From: an uncultured bacterium
Lineage (GTDB): Bacteria > Desulfobacterota > Binatia > HRBIN30 > CADEER01
Reading direction: 5' to 3'
DNA length: 45,825 bases
Assembly: GCA_902826395.1 (NCBI GenBank)
Contig: CADEER010000024.1
Location: forward strand, 1-45,825
The notes beneath the pieces are model-generated. The model was not told the origin of the DNA and did no database searches. It worked only from the letters and a program-made list of their open reading frames with translations. Made by a program: the position numbers and the translations under genes. Of the stretch, positions 32,927-41,029 are shown in pieces (positions within the stretch are counted from its first letter, which is position 1; each line of letters begins with the position of its first letter).

Positions 32927-34559
32927 CGAGGTTGCACCAGCGGTAGCCTTCCGACCAACCGATGCGCCAACTATTGCGGCAATTGATGTAACACATCTCG
33001 TTGCCGAGAAAGCCGCCGCCGCGCACCACGCGCCCCGCCTCGGCGCCCTTCGGGCTCATTTCGATCGCGACTTCCTTGCTCGGTCCGATCGGATCGACCA
33101 CTTCGAGCGGAGTCCGCGCATACGCGTCCCTGGTGTAGTAATCCGCGACCCATTCGTAGCTGTTGCCGACGCAATCGAAGAGGCCGTAGCCGTTTGGCGC
33201 ATACGAGGCCACCGGCACCGGATGCAGGTTGACGTAGTTGCAGCGACTCGGGTCGGGATCCTCGGCACCCCACGGATACGGCATGCCTTCGAGTCCGCCG
33301 CGCGCCGCGTACTCCCACTCGGCTTCGGTCGGCAGCCGGTACCGGCGCCCGTCCTGCCTGGAGATGATCTCGCAGAACTCGACCATGTCGAGCCAGGAAA
33401 GGCGTACCGCGGGCAACTCGCCGGCAAGCCCTTCGCTGTCCTCGCCGGCAAATGCGTCGGGATGAACGGCGTTCCAGGCAGCGCGGGTCACCGGCCACGC
33501 CGAAATCAGAAAGGGCTTCGAGATCGTCACTTGCCGATTGGGAAGCTCGCGCGCCTGATGCGCCGGCGTCCCGCCCATGGTGAAGGTCCCCGCCTCGATC
33601 CGCACGAAGGGCAGCCCTTCGCGCAACCAGAGGTACCGCGAATCAGAGCGCACGCGCTCGAGGTTGGCGCGGCGACGATCGGAGTCGGGCACCACGATCC
33701 CGTCTCTGACGGCCACCGGGCGCCGGGCGCCGACGGTGTCGGGCAGTGGCAGACTCGGAAACGCGTGCGGGTCGATCAGGTTGTACTTGGCGCGATGCTT
33801 CAACGAGTGGTCCGGGTACAGCTTCAACACCGATTCCCAGGCATCGCGCGCCCCTTCGACATCACCGGCGTGACCCCGGGCGCCACCGAGAAGAACCCGC
33901 GCCAACGGCGCTAGATCGGGATGCTCCTCTTCGTTGTCGGCGAGCCATTGCTCGAGCTCCGGGACCAGCGCTGCTTTTTCGGGATCGGGTGGCGGATCAG
34001 GCGCCTGCTGTTCGTCGGTACTGAAAAACAGCGCGACGTAATTGCGCCACCACTCGCGGCCAGGGGTATTGCGATTGTACCGCGCCTCGATGTCGCGCAG
34101 CGCGATCTCGGCGGGATCGGAAGCATAGCTGACCGGGGCATCGCTCGATCCGAGCTCCGGGTTGCGATCGAGAACGGAGCGCAGCGTGTCGAGCATTTCG
34201 TCCGGGCTGGCGTCGAACGCCACACTCGCCAACACTTCGGACTCGGGCGAGACGATGAACATGTCCGGGGGGTAGGTATCGAAGGGACCGCGACCGGACT
34301 GGCGGAGGACAAACTCGCGTCCCGAATCGTCCACCCCGGGACCGGTGATGTGCATCGAGAACCGCACCGGAATGAAAGCGCTGTCGATCAAACGCACGAG
34401 GTCGGGGTGCGAGAGGTTCGCCCTGGTGTACGAAGCGGCGGGACACCAGGTGTCGCACTTGTCCATTCCCTGACCGACGGGCTGGACGATCACAGGGCGG
34501 CGGAGACGCTGCCCCTGGGCCAGCCCCTCCTCGAGCCGTTCGAGCCATTTGATGTCCAT
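32898..34559 (-). CDS. FGE/SUMF1-like protein with thioredoxin-like N-terminus
   Basis: This 553-residue protein has two parts. Residues 20-150 resemble a thioredoxin-like domain (RRPVIVQPVGQGMDKCDTWCP, SHPDLVRLIDSAFIPVRF, PDMFIVSPESEVLASV), and a TPR-like stretch may follow (PLARVLLGGARGHAGDVEGARDAWESVL). From about residue 315 comes the sulfatase-modifying-factor fold (FVRIEAGTFTMGG, RYRLPTEAEWEYAARGG, PNGYGLFDCVGNSYEWVAD, GRVVRGGGF). In true formylglycine-generating enzymes the last block reads RGGSW-x-C-N-x3-C; here the first Cys is Gly and the remaining cysteines are shifted, so classical copper/Cys chemistry is unlikely. No sulfatase is encoded nearby. An iron-dependent EgtB/ergothioneine-like or structural role is possible. 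Confidence 0.83.
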   Translation of the reverse strand: MDIKWLERLEEGLAQGQRLRRPVIVQPVGQGMDKCDTWCPAASYTRANLSHPDLVRLIDSAFIPVRFSMHITGPGVDDSGREFVLRQSGRGPFDTYPPDMFIVSPESEVLASVAFDASPDEMLDTLRSVLDRNPELGSSDAPVSYASDPAEIALRDIEARYNRNTPGREWWRNYVALFFSTDEQQAPDPPPDPEKAALVPELEQWLADNEEEHPDLAPLARVLLGGARGHAGDVEGARDAWESVLKLYPDHSLKHRAKYNLIDPHAFPSLPLPDTVGARRPVAVRDGIVVPDSDRRRANLERVRSDSRYLWLREGLPFVRIEAGTFTMGGTPAHQARELPNRQVTISKPFLISAWPVTRAAWNAVHPDAFAGEDSEGLAGELPAVRLSWLDMVEFCEIISRQDGRRYRLPTEAEWEYAARGGLEGMPYPWGAEDPDPSRCNYVNLHPVPVASYAPNGYGLFDCVGNSYEWVADYYTRDAYARTPLEVVDPIGPSKEVAIEMSPKGAEAGRVVRGGGFLGNEMCYINCRNSWRIGWSEGYRWCNLGARIVVDLD

Positions 34560-34639
34560 GATGGAAAATCCGGCGAGTTATTGTGCCCTTGTCGGCGCCG
34601 GCCCCCCGACGGCTGAGCTATCAGCCGTGGTTTGGGGAG

Positions 34640-35398
34640 TCAACAAAATCCTACGGCCAGGCCGTCCCGCAGCACCGGCTCGGCCATCTGGATGGCCTGG
34701 CCGCGGTCGTCCAGCACCGGCTGCGGCGAGAACTGGCAGAGGTAGGCCCGCCGGACCGCCCCGGTGGCGTTCAGACCCGAGCGATGCGGCAGCAAACCCG
34801 ACATCACGATCAGACTGCCGGCCGGCACCTCGAGCAGGGTGCCGGCGCTGACCCCGAAATCAGCCACGAAGTTGCCGTGCTCGTCCTGCTCGTGCGGGGG
34901 GACCGAGTCATAGCGCCGCGACGAGAACGAAAGGACCTCCAGGGCGCCGTTTTCACCCGTCATGTCGTCGAGCGCCGCCCAGATACTGAGATTGGGCGGG
35001 TAGTGCCCGTATCCGTACGCATCGACGTAGCCGTGATCTTGATGCCATCCAAAGGGGACGCGGTTCTCTCGCAGCTTGAGGATGAACAGCTCGATGAACA
35101 GATACGCGTCCGGGCCGAGCAGGGTCCGACACAGATCAACCATCATCTCACTGCGCAGGTAGGCCGCGAGCCCAGGGCGCTCTCGCGATCGCCCGGGGAT
35201 GAAGTAGTGCTCGCCGACGTAGTTCAGCCGGTCGACCGTCTTTTTCGCATCGATCTCCGCTTGGTGCCATTGCAGCGCGTGATCCGCCTCAGCACGCAGC
35301 GCCGCCAGCACGTCGGGCGGCAGAACCCGCTCCAGCACCACGTAGCCATCGCGCCGGTAGGCGTCGATCGCGTCCTGGTCGAGGCCGATAGCCGACAT
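34640..35398 (-). CDS. PhyH-family oxygenase, copy 4
   Basis: This 252-residue protein begins at ATG 35398. The Fe(II) ligands are H119/D121 (FGWHQDHGYVDAYGYG) and H205 (GLLPHRSGLNATG), with R217 for 2-oxoglutarate. GHYPPNLSIWAALDDMTGENGAL and FSPQPVLDDRGQAIQ match the oxygenase at 29299-30087 almost block for block, so these are paralogues. It is the first gene of the (-) operon, with 80 bp before the FGE-like gene. Upstream lies a 256-bp gap with the GTAC-type inverted repeat, which separates this accessory block from ordinary genes. Confidence 0.87.
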   Translation of the reverse strand: MSAIGLDQDAIDAYRRDGYVVLERVLPPDVLAALRAEADHALQWHQAEIDAKKTVDRLNYVGEHYFIPGRSRERPGLAAYLRSEMMVDLCRTLLGPDAYLFIELFILKLRENRVPFGWHQDHGYVDAYGYGHYPPNLSIWAALDDMTGENGALEVLSFSSRRYDSVPPHEQDEHGNFVADFGVSAGTLLEVPAGSLIVMSGLLPHRSGLNATGAVRRAYLCQFSPQPVLDDRGQAIQMAEPVLRDGLAVGFC

Positions 35399-35514
35399 GA
35401 CTGGGAAGGATACCCACAGTCGAAAACGGCAGTCTAGCCTCCTCTCTCACCCCGCTTGTCCGCCCCACGGGCATTGAGGTAGTCCCCCCGGCAAGGAGAC
35501 TGTTCGACGTTCTC

Positions 35515-35608
35515 CCGTACTCGTACTCGTACGCGTACCCGTACACGATCAATGCCCGAATTCTGCAGGAAACTCCGTGTACGAGTACGGGTACGCGTAC
35601 GTGTACGG
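35515..35608. repeat. Inverted repeat with GTACNC hexamer arms
   Basis: Two 33-nt arms (35515-35547 and 35576-35608) flank a 28-nt loop. Each arm is a run of imperfect CGTAC-N hexamers; CGTACGCGTACCCGTAC (17 nt) is a perfect inverted match but shifted by one hexamer unit, so slipped pairings are possible. It lies between the divergent PhyH (-) and SCP2 (+) genes. Read as protein it would encode a YEYGYAYVYG-like tail, which is an artefact. Confidence 0.85.
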
Positions 35609-35643
35609 TCACGAATCTTCGTTTTCCGACACGCTCGAGCGCC

Positions 35644-35648
35644 GGGAG
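35644..35648 (+). promoter_or_regulatory. Ribosome binding site pointing to a TTG start at 35655
   Basis: GGGAG sits 6 nt before TTG 35655 in the frame of the SCP2 domain. ATG/GTG alternatives further upstream fall inside the GTAC repeat and would add a Tyr-rich tail, so TTG is preferred. Confidence 0.5.
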
Positions 35649-35654
35649 ATCTGC

Positions 35655-36041
35655 TTGCGACTGAAGTTTCTGTCCGATGAATGGCTCGAGAGTTTAAACG
35701 AGCTGCGCGCCGCTGCCGGTGACGCGGAGAGCCCCGATCTCGCCGGTCACGTCATCAACGTCACGGTTCGTCGAGGCCGTGGCGACGACGTCCGAATGGC
35801 GCTGGTCGGCGGCGTGCTGGAGCGCGGCCACCGCGACGGCGCGCCACTGACCATAATCCTGCCCGCCGACCTGGCGCGGCTGTTTCTCATCGAGGGCGAT
35901 CAACTCGCCGGCATGCAGGGCTTCATGTCGGGTCGGATCCGCATCGACGGCGACGCCCGCATGCTGAAAGCCCTGCACGCAGCGCCGCCATCGGATGCGC
36001 ACCTCACCATGCTGCGCAGGCTGCGGGAGATCACCGAGTAA
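35655..36041 (+). CDS. SCP2 sterol-binding-domain protein
   Basis: From TTG 35655 this is a 128-residue protein beginning LRLKFLSDEWLESLNELRAA. TIILPADLARLFLIEGDQLAGMQGFMSGRIRIDGDARMLKALH is the usual C-terminal half of the SCP2 fold, which binds fatty acyl or sterol-like lipids in a hydrophobic tunnel. The length is right for a single stand-alone SCP2 domain. It stands alone between divergent and convergent neighbours. A frame from 35577 would start within the inverted repeat and is not supported by a ribosome site. The lipid ligand is unknown. Confidence 0.8.
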   Translation: MRLKFLSDEWLESLNELRAAAGDAESPDLAGHVINVTVRRGRGDDVRMALVGGVLERGHRDGAPLTIILPADLARLFLIEGDQLAGMQGFMSGRIRIDGDARMLKALHAAPPSDAHLTMLRRLREITE

Positions 36042-36050
36042 GGCGCGTCG

Positions 36051-36563
36051 CTACTCGGTTCGCCCTCGATCGCGCCGCTCTTCGCGATCGCCGCGCCGGC
36101 CGCGGCGACCGCCGTGCCGCAACTGATCCTGGATCTGCGGCAACAGCAGGGCGAGCTTGCCGCGCTCGACGACGGTCAGAACACCGTCGACCTCAGCGAA
36201 GCTGTCGGCGACCACCAGCAGGATCTTGCGGTCGATCTCGCGCGCCTTCGTCACCAGATCGGTGATCGCCGCCTCGTCCGCCGCCGCAACCGCGCTTTCG
36301 AGCTGCGGCGCCAGGGCATCGCGCTCGGCGCGCAACGCCCGCCGCTGCTCCGACGCCTTCTCGAGGATGCCGCTGATCTTGAGCGCCTTCTCATCGCTGA
36401 GATCCAACTCTTCGGCGATGCGCAGGACCAGGAACGTTCGCGCTCGATCGCCGCGATGCCCGCGCTCGGATTTCTCCGCGTGCACTGCAAGCGGCAGCGC
36501 CATCGCGACGACACACGCCAATACAGTCAGTCTCACCAGCTTCTTCGTCGCAAAGGCACGCAT
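36051..36563 (-). CDS. Spy/CpxP-like periplasmic protein
   Basis: The ATG at 36563 with AGGAGA 8 nt upstream gives 170 residues. The first 29 form a signal peptide (basic MRAFATKKLVR, hydrophobic core, AVHAE). A helical region follows (LRIAEELDLSDEKALKISGILEKASEQRRALRAERDALAPQLE) with the LxxQ/ExR-like spacing of Spy/CpxP/ZraP chaperones. The last 25 residues are nearly all Arg, Gly, Glu and Asp. Spy-like proteins act as periplasmic chaperones or metal-stress sensors. It lies 29 bp after the anti-sigma gene and is likely its co-transcribed target or partner in an envelope-stress module. A longer upstream frame overlaps the anti-sigma gene and is spurious. Confidence 0.8.
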   Translation of the reverse strand: MRAFATKKLVRLTVLACVVAMALPLAVHAEKSERGHRGDRARTFLVLRIAEELDLSDEKALKISGILEKASEQRRALRAERDALAPQLESAVAAADEAAITDLVTKAREIDRKILLVVADSFAEVDGVLTVVERGKLALLLPQIQDQLRHGGRRGRRGDREERRDRGRTE

Positions 36564-36592
36564 CGATCGCTCTCCTGTCTTTTGTAATGAGT

Positions 36593-37186
36593 TCAAACGC
36601 CGAGCATCTGCTCGACTTCGCCGACTTCCTCGTCGCTCAGCTCGTCGAGATCCGGCGAGTCCGACTCCCCTTGTGCCGCCGCCGACTCTCCGCCCGAATC
36701 GCCGATCACCTGCGCCCACAGGGTCTCCGAGAACACCAGCGGCTCGCCGAGCGCTTCGGAAATCTCCGCCAGCGCAGCGGGATCTTCGATCGCCATCGCC
36801 AACCCGGCGCGCGCAGGACGCGCACCGACCCCGTCGCCGGCGCGCAGCGACAGCAGGCCGGCCAGAGCAATCACCAGTGCCGCCGCCAACGGCAACAGCA
36901 GGCGAGCGTCGAAACCGCGCCGGCGCTCGTCTTCTGCCGCGGCGATCTCGCCGATCACCGCCAGGATGCCGGACCGCTGGCGATCCCAGTCCGCTGTGGG
37001 AACCGGATCGTCGCCGCGCAGCAGCAGTGGAACCTCGCGCAGCGCCGCGAGTCCCTCCCGGCATGACGCGCATCGCGCACAATGCGCTTCCACCGCGGCT
37101 GTCTGCTCGGCGTCTAGCGACCCGTCGACGTAGTCGACCAGCATTTCTTCGAATGCCTCGCAGCCGCGTCGCTCGTCGGGACTCAT
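36593..37186 (-). CDS. Anti-sigma factor with zinc-binding (zf-HC2) N-terminus
   Basis: The ATG at 37186 overlaps the sigma-factor stop by 4 bp and gives 197 residues. H35-x3-C39-x2-C42 (AHCARCASCREGL) with C9 upstream is the ZAS zinc motif of ECF anti-sigma factors. One transmembrane helix (LLLPLAAALVIALAGLL, about 95-111) is followed by an 85-residue periplasmic part rich in acidic residues at its end (SDSPDLDELSDEEVGEVEQML). It should hold the partner sigma factor at the membrane until an envelope signal releases it. Regulated targets probably include the Spy-like gene downstream. Confidence 0.87.
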   Translation of the reverse strand: MSPDERRGCEAFEEMLVDYVDGSLDAEQTAAVEAHCARCASCREGLAALREVPLLLRGDDPVPTADWDRQRSGILAVIGEIAAAEDERRRGFDARLLLPLAAALVIALAGLLSLRAGDGVGARPARAGLAMAIEDPAALAEISEALGEPLVFSETLWAQVIGDSGGESAAAQGESDSPDLDELSDEEVGEVEQMLGV

Positions 37187-37839
37187 GACATCCACTCCTT
37201 CAGGCGTTTCACGGCATGGTGGTAGCTGACCTTCGCGGAGCCTTCCGTGGTGCGTTCGAGCCTGGCGATCTCCTTGAACGACAGATCGCTGAACACGCGC
37301 AGCGTCAGCACGTTGCGCTGCCGCGGCGGCAGGCGCTCGATCAGCGCCCGCAGGCCGGCGCGATCGCCCGTCAACGCATCGTCGGCTTCCACGGTCTGGA
37401 CCGCCTCGCCCGCCTCCTCGAGTGGCACCTCGCGGCGCTGTCGATCTCGCCGAAAACGCGATCGGCATTCGTTGAGTGCGATCTGGTGCAGCCAGGTCTT
37501 GAAGCTGGCATCGCCGCGAAAGGTGCGCAGCGCCGCGTAGGCGCGCACGAAGGTCGCCTGAACGACGTCCTCCGCCGTATCCACGTCGCCGAGGTGGCGC
37601 ACGACGAAGCCGTACAGCGGCTGCTGGTAGCGCTCGACCAGCACACCGAAGTCCTCGTGCCTGCCGCGCAAGGTCCCTCTGATGAGTCGAAGGTCGTCCA
37701 CGCGACTCCCATCCTTACCGGCGGCGGGTCCGCCCGTCACGCGGGCCGGCGCGACCGATTCGCCGCCGATGCCCATCCACATCGCCGGCCATGCCACCCG
37801 TCCCAACACGGCCGCGCCTTCCATTGGCTGACTCATCAC
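37183..37839 (-). CDS. RNA polymerase sigma factor, ECF family
   Basis: The open frame codes for up to 218 residues from GTG 37839, but the sigma2 domain starts only at about residue 47 (VDDLRLIRGTLRGRHEDFGVLVERYQQPLYGF), so a start at one of the Met codons near residues 20-22 is as likely. DVDTAEDVVQATFVRAYAAL is region 2.2/2.3, FKTWLHQIALNECRSRFRR is region 2.4, and RLPPRQRNVLTLRVFSDLSFKEIARLERTTEGSAKVSYHHAVKRLK is region 4. It would direct RNA polymerase to a stress regulon and is controlled by the overlapping zinc anti-sigma gene. The promoter it recognises cannot be read here. Confidence 0.9.
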   Translation of the reverse strand: MMSQPMEGAAVLGRVAWPAMWMGIGGESVAPARVTGGPAAGKDGSRVDDLRLIRGTLRGRHEDFGVLVERYQQPLYGFVVRHLGDVDTAEDVVQATFVRAYAALRTFRGDASFKTWLHQIALNECRSRFRRDRQRREVPLEEAGEAVQTVEADDALTGDRAGLRALIERLPPRQRNVLTLRVFSDLSFKEIARLERTTEGSAKVSYHHAVKRLKEWMS

Positions 37840-37887
37840 CTACGTGAGAGTCGCCAGCGCGGCGAGAGGTTAATTCTCGAGCAGAAG

Positions 37888-40002
37888 CTAGCCCTGAGCT
37901 CGGCTCTTCGCCGCCGGCGCCGCGACGATCAGCCGCTGCTCGGCGTCGAGCGGCTGGTCCAGGTCGGGGGGAAACTGCAGAGTGCCGTCGGCGTTCTCCA
38001 CCCCGAGCACCGTGACCCCGTACACCCGGCGGAAGTCCGCCTCGCGCAGGGAGCGGCCGAGCGCGTCGGCGGGAACCATGCGCCGCTGAATGAGATCGCG
38101 GCTGCGCGGCGACACCGCCATCGCCAGCTCCGAGATCCTGCCCTCCTCGTCGATCGCCGAGAGGCCGGCGTGCTCCTCCAACACCATCCGGTGAATGATG
38201 TCGGCGCGCTCGCGCAGGGCGTCGAAGATCGCCCGCCGCGACAGCATCCCCAGCCAGCGCGGGCGGCGCGGATCCGCCACCACCGGCAGCACGTCGTGGC
38301 GCGTGGCGCGAAAGCGGTTCAAGACCTCGTACGCATCGTCCTGCGGCGTGACGGTCGTGAGCTGCGTGCTCATGATGTCGGCCGCGATCACCGTTTCGAG
38401 CAGCATCGGATCCGACTCGGCGACGACGCGTTCGATGTCGGGCAGGGACACGACGCCCACCAGATTGCCGCGGTCGACGACGGCGAACACCGGTCGCGTC
38501 GCCGGCCGCACAGTCTTGACGATCTCGCCGAGCGACGTCCGCGGCTCGACGCTGAGCGGCGCTTTCTCCATCAAGTCGCCGACCCGCCACGATTCGAGGA
38601 TGTGGATCAGGCCGTCGGCCGCATGCGCCGGCGAGTCGGCCGCCGTGCGCAACTGCTCGCGATTCAAACCGTACCGGCGGCCGAGCACGTAGGCGGTCAT
38701 GCAGACGACCATCAACGGCACGATCAGCCCGTAGCTGCCGGTCATCTCCGTGACCATCACGATCGCCGCCAGCGGCGTGCGCATGCTGCCGGCCAACACT
38801 CCCGCCATGCCGGCGGGCACCAGGGCGAGGCGCAAGGGCTCGTCAAAATCCCCGAGGCCGGTCGCGCTGAGGAACGACGCGAGCAGCGCCCCGACCATGG
38901 CGCCGACGAACACCGCCGGACCCAGCACGCCTCCCGAAGCGCCGCTTCCTACCGTGCACGACGTGGCCAGACACTTGGCGATGGCCACCGCGGCAAAGAA
39001 CAGCGGCCAGCGCCAGACGCCGAAGCCACCGGTCGCCGCATCTTGCTGTCCGAGATCGAGCGCGACGCGCGTCAGCGCGTACTGTCCATCCATCACCTGC
39101 GGCAGCGCGCAGGCGATGGCGCCGGTCGCGAGGCCTCCGATCGCCGGACGGAACCACACCGGGACGCGCGACATCCGCGCAAAGGTCTTCTCGGTAGCGT
39201 GCAACACGGTTGCGAAGAAGATGCTGAACAAGCCGCACAGCAGGCCGAGGAATACGTACGGCACCAATTCCGACACGCTGTGAAAGCCGAGATTCTGCAG
39301 ATCGCCGAGCATGCGAATCGTCTCGTTGCCCGGCGCCACCGAGATGAACGTCGAGTAGCCGAGCGCCGACGCAAAGAACGCCGGCACCATGGCTTCGGAT
39401 TCGAACTCCGGCTCGCGGTAGGGAACGCTGGTCGCGAACAGCGCCCCGCCGAGAGGACAGCCGAAGATCGCGCCGACACCGCCCGCGCAACCCGCGATCA
39501 ACAGGATTCGTTTCTCGCGCGGACTCAGCCCGAGCAGGCGCCCGGTCGTCGAGCCGAACGCCGCGCCGAGGGCCGCGATCGGGCCCTCCGGGCCCGCCGA
39601 TCCGCCGCACGAGATGACGCCCACCGCGGCAACGCTCTTGACCAGCGGCCCGCGCAGCGGGAAGACGCCGAGCCCGCTGTGGAAGGCGCGCGTCAACAGA
39701 TCGGTGCCGTGTCCCGTCGACTCGCGAAACAGGAGCTGCACTACCAACCCCGACATCAGACCGCCGAAGGCCGGCAGCAGCAGAACGAACCAATCGAACC
39801 GCAGCACGTCGACACTGCCGGTGTCGATGCCGCCTCCAATGAAGCGCTGGAGGATCAGCTCGCTGCCCAGCTCCAGCCCGAAATCGAGCGCCACCGCCGC
39901 CAGACCGCCCGCGACGCCGACCAGAGAACCCAATGTCAGCAGACGACTCCAGCGCACCACTGGCGCGCGCCTGCCCTGTTCCGTCAGCTCGCGAGAAGGC
40001 AT
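37888..40002 (-). CDS. ClC chloride channel/transporter with CBS pair and RCK_C domain
   Basis: This 704-residue protein has a ClC membrane domain to about residue 440, with the ion-pathway motifs GGSAGPEGPIAALGAAFGS and SGASGGVLGPAVFVGAMVGA. AGCAGGVGAIFGCPLGGALFA and AGMAGVLAGSMRTPLAA fit the family. Two CBS repeats follow (MEKAPLSVEPRTSLGEIV; IMSTQLTTVTPQDDAYEVLNRF), then a TrkA-C/RCK_C-like end (SLREADFRRVYGVTVLGVENADG to LIVAAP). The GREGP-type signature is GPEGP here. The regulatory tail probably senses nucleotides or ions. The long open frame on the opposite strand is an artefact of GC-rich codons. Confidence 0.92.
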   Translation of the reverse strand: MPSRELTEQGRRAPVVRWSRLLTLGSLVGVAGGLAAVALDFGLELGSELILQRFIGGGIDTGSVDVLRFDWFVLLLPAFGGLMSGLVVQLLFRESTGHGTDLLTRAFHSGLGVFPLRGPLVKSVAAVGVISCGGSAGPEGPIAALGAAFGSTTGRLLGLSPREKRILLIAGCAGGVGAIFGCPLGGALFATSVPYREPEFESEAMVPAFFASALGYSTFISVAPGNETIRMLGDLQNLGFHSVSELVPYVFLGLLCGLFSIFFATVLHATEKTFARMSRVPVWFRPAIGGLATGAIACALPQVMDGQYALTRVALDLGQQDAATGGFGVWRWPLFFAAVAIAKCLATSCTVGSGASGGVLGPAVFVGAMVGALLASFLSATGLGDFDEPLRLALVPAGMAGVLAGSMRTPLAAIVMVTEMTGSYGLIVPLMVVCMTAYVLGRRYGLNREQLRTAADSPAHAADGLIHILESWRVGDLMEKAPLSVEPRTSLGEIVKTVRPATRPVFAVVDRGNLVGVVSLPDIERVVAESDPMLLETVIAADIMSTQLTTVTPQDDAYEVLNRFRATRHDVLPVVADPRRPRWLGMLSRRAIFDALRERADIIHRMVLEEHAGLSAIDEEGRISELAMAVSPRSRDLIQRRMVPADALGRSLREADFRRVYGVTVLGVENADGTLQFPPDLDQPLDAEQRLIVAAPAAKSRAQG

Positions 40003-40080
40003 CGCACGCCCCCGCTCACTGCGACGACCGCTGGGCGTTCGCCATCGAAGACCGCGACTTCGACGCTCGAAGCGTCGGCG

Positions 40081-40899
40081 TCACGCATCTTTCTTCGGAG
40101 ACCGCTCCGCGGCGCGGCCCTTTTCCTCGGCGCGGCGCTGGAATTCGACGAGACCTTTGCGCATCAGCCGGCCGACCAGCGGATAGAACGCACCCACCAA
40201 CCCGTACTGCCGCGGCACCGTGGCGTGCACCTTGTTGCTCTCGATCATCCTGGCGATGCCCTCGGCGACGATCGAAGGCGGATAGAGCTTGCCGTCGTAA
40301 GCCGCCTCTTCCTCGTCCTTCTCCCAGATCTCGGTGTCGATCGGGCCCGGCGAGAGCACGCCGACATGAACACCCGAACCGGCGAGGTCGACGGCGAGGC
40401 CGTGCGACCACATCGACAGCGCCGCCTTCGACGCGCCATACGCCGACTCGTGAGGATTTGGAATGTAGCCCGCCACCGAGGTGACGTTGACGATCGATCC
40501 GCGGCCGCGCTCCACCATCCCGGGCAGCACCGCCATGGTCAGATAGACGGCGCCCATGAAGTTGATCTGCATGACTCGCTCGATCTCTTCGACCGAGGCG
40601 CGCGCGGCGTGCCGCCGCAAACTGATGCCGGCGTTGTTCACGACGACATCGACTTTGCCGAAGCGCGCCGTGACGGCGGCCGCCAGGTCGTTGCACGCGG
40701 CGCGATCGGAGATATCGGCCGGATGCGCGAACGCTTCGGTGCCATGGCGCCGGCACTGCTCGACCACCTCGGCCAGTCGCTCGGCCCGCCGCGCCACCAC
40801 CGCCACCGTCGCGCCGCGGCGCGCCAGCTCGACCGCCGTTGCAGCGCCGATACCGCTCGACGCACCGGTGACGATACTTATAGCGCCGCGAATCTTCAT
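40081..40899 (-). CDS. Short-chain dehydrogenase/reductase
   Basis: The ATG at 40899 gives 272 residues; an earlier ATG at 40923 is possible. The classical SDR pattern is seen: TGASSGIG (11-18), NNAG, a Ser in NVTSVAG and the active-site YGASK. SPGPIDTEIW fits a catalytic loop, and the end is a basic AEEKGRAAERSPKKDA tail. It uses NAD(P)H and an unknown carbonyl/alcohol substrate. It is divergent from the permease gene. No specific class can be assigned by eye. Confidence 0.88.
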   Translation of the reverse strand: MKIRGAISIVTGASSGIGAATAVELARRGATVAVVARRAERLAEVVEQCRRHGTEAFAHPADISDRAACNDLAAAVTARFGKVDVVVNNAGISLRRHAARASVEEIERVMQINFMGAVYLTMAVLPGMVERGRGSIVNVTSVAGYIPNPHESAYGASKAALSMWSHGLAVDLAGSGVHVGVLSPGPIDTEIWEKDEEEAAYDGKLYPPSIVAEGIARMIESNKVHATVPRQYGLVGAFYPLVGRLMRKGLVEFQRRAEEKGRAAERSPKKDA

Positions 40900-41029
40900 T
40901 GCGGACGCATCCTGCCGCTGCATGTCGCTGCGGGTCAAGGTCGGGAGCTGGGCGGAGAATACCCTCGCTATTGACGCCGCGCCCGGCGTCGGGTGTTGTC
41001 CGCCGGTGTCGAGCGGTTCGCACACGCCG

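Noticed and set aside
31061..32986. 641-codon frame on the (+) strand
   Set aside because: Antisense to the B12 radical SAM gene, which has catalytic motifs and good codon use.
32898..34559. Canonical formylglycine-generating enzyme
   Set aside because: The first active-site Cys is Gly and the spacing of the other cysteines is wrong; no sulfatase gene is present.
35577..35654. Tyr-rich N-terminus for the SCP2 protein
   Set aside because: It is the translation of the GTAC inverted repeat and has no ribosome site; TTG 35655 preceded by GGGAG is better.
37216..40974. Open frame of 1252 codons on the (+) strand
   Set aside because: It is antisense to the sigma factor, ClC channel and SDR genes, is very rich in Arg, His, Ala and Gln, and has no domain; typical of a shadow frame in GC-rich DNA.
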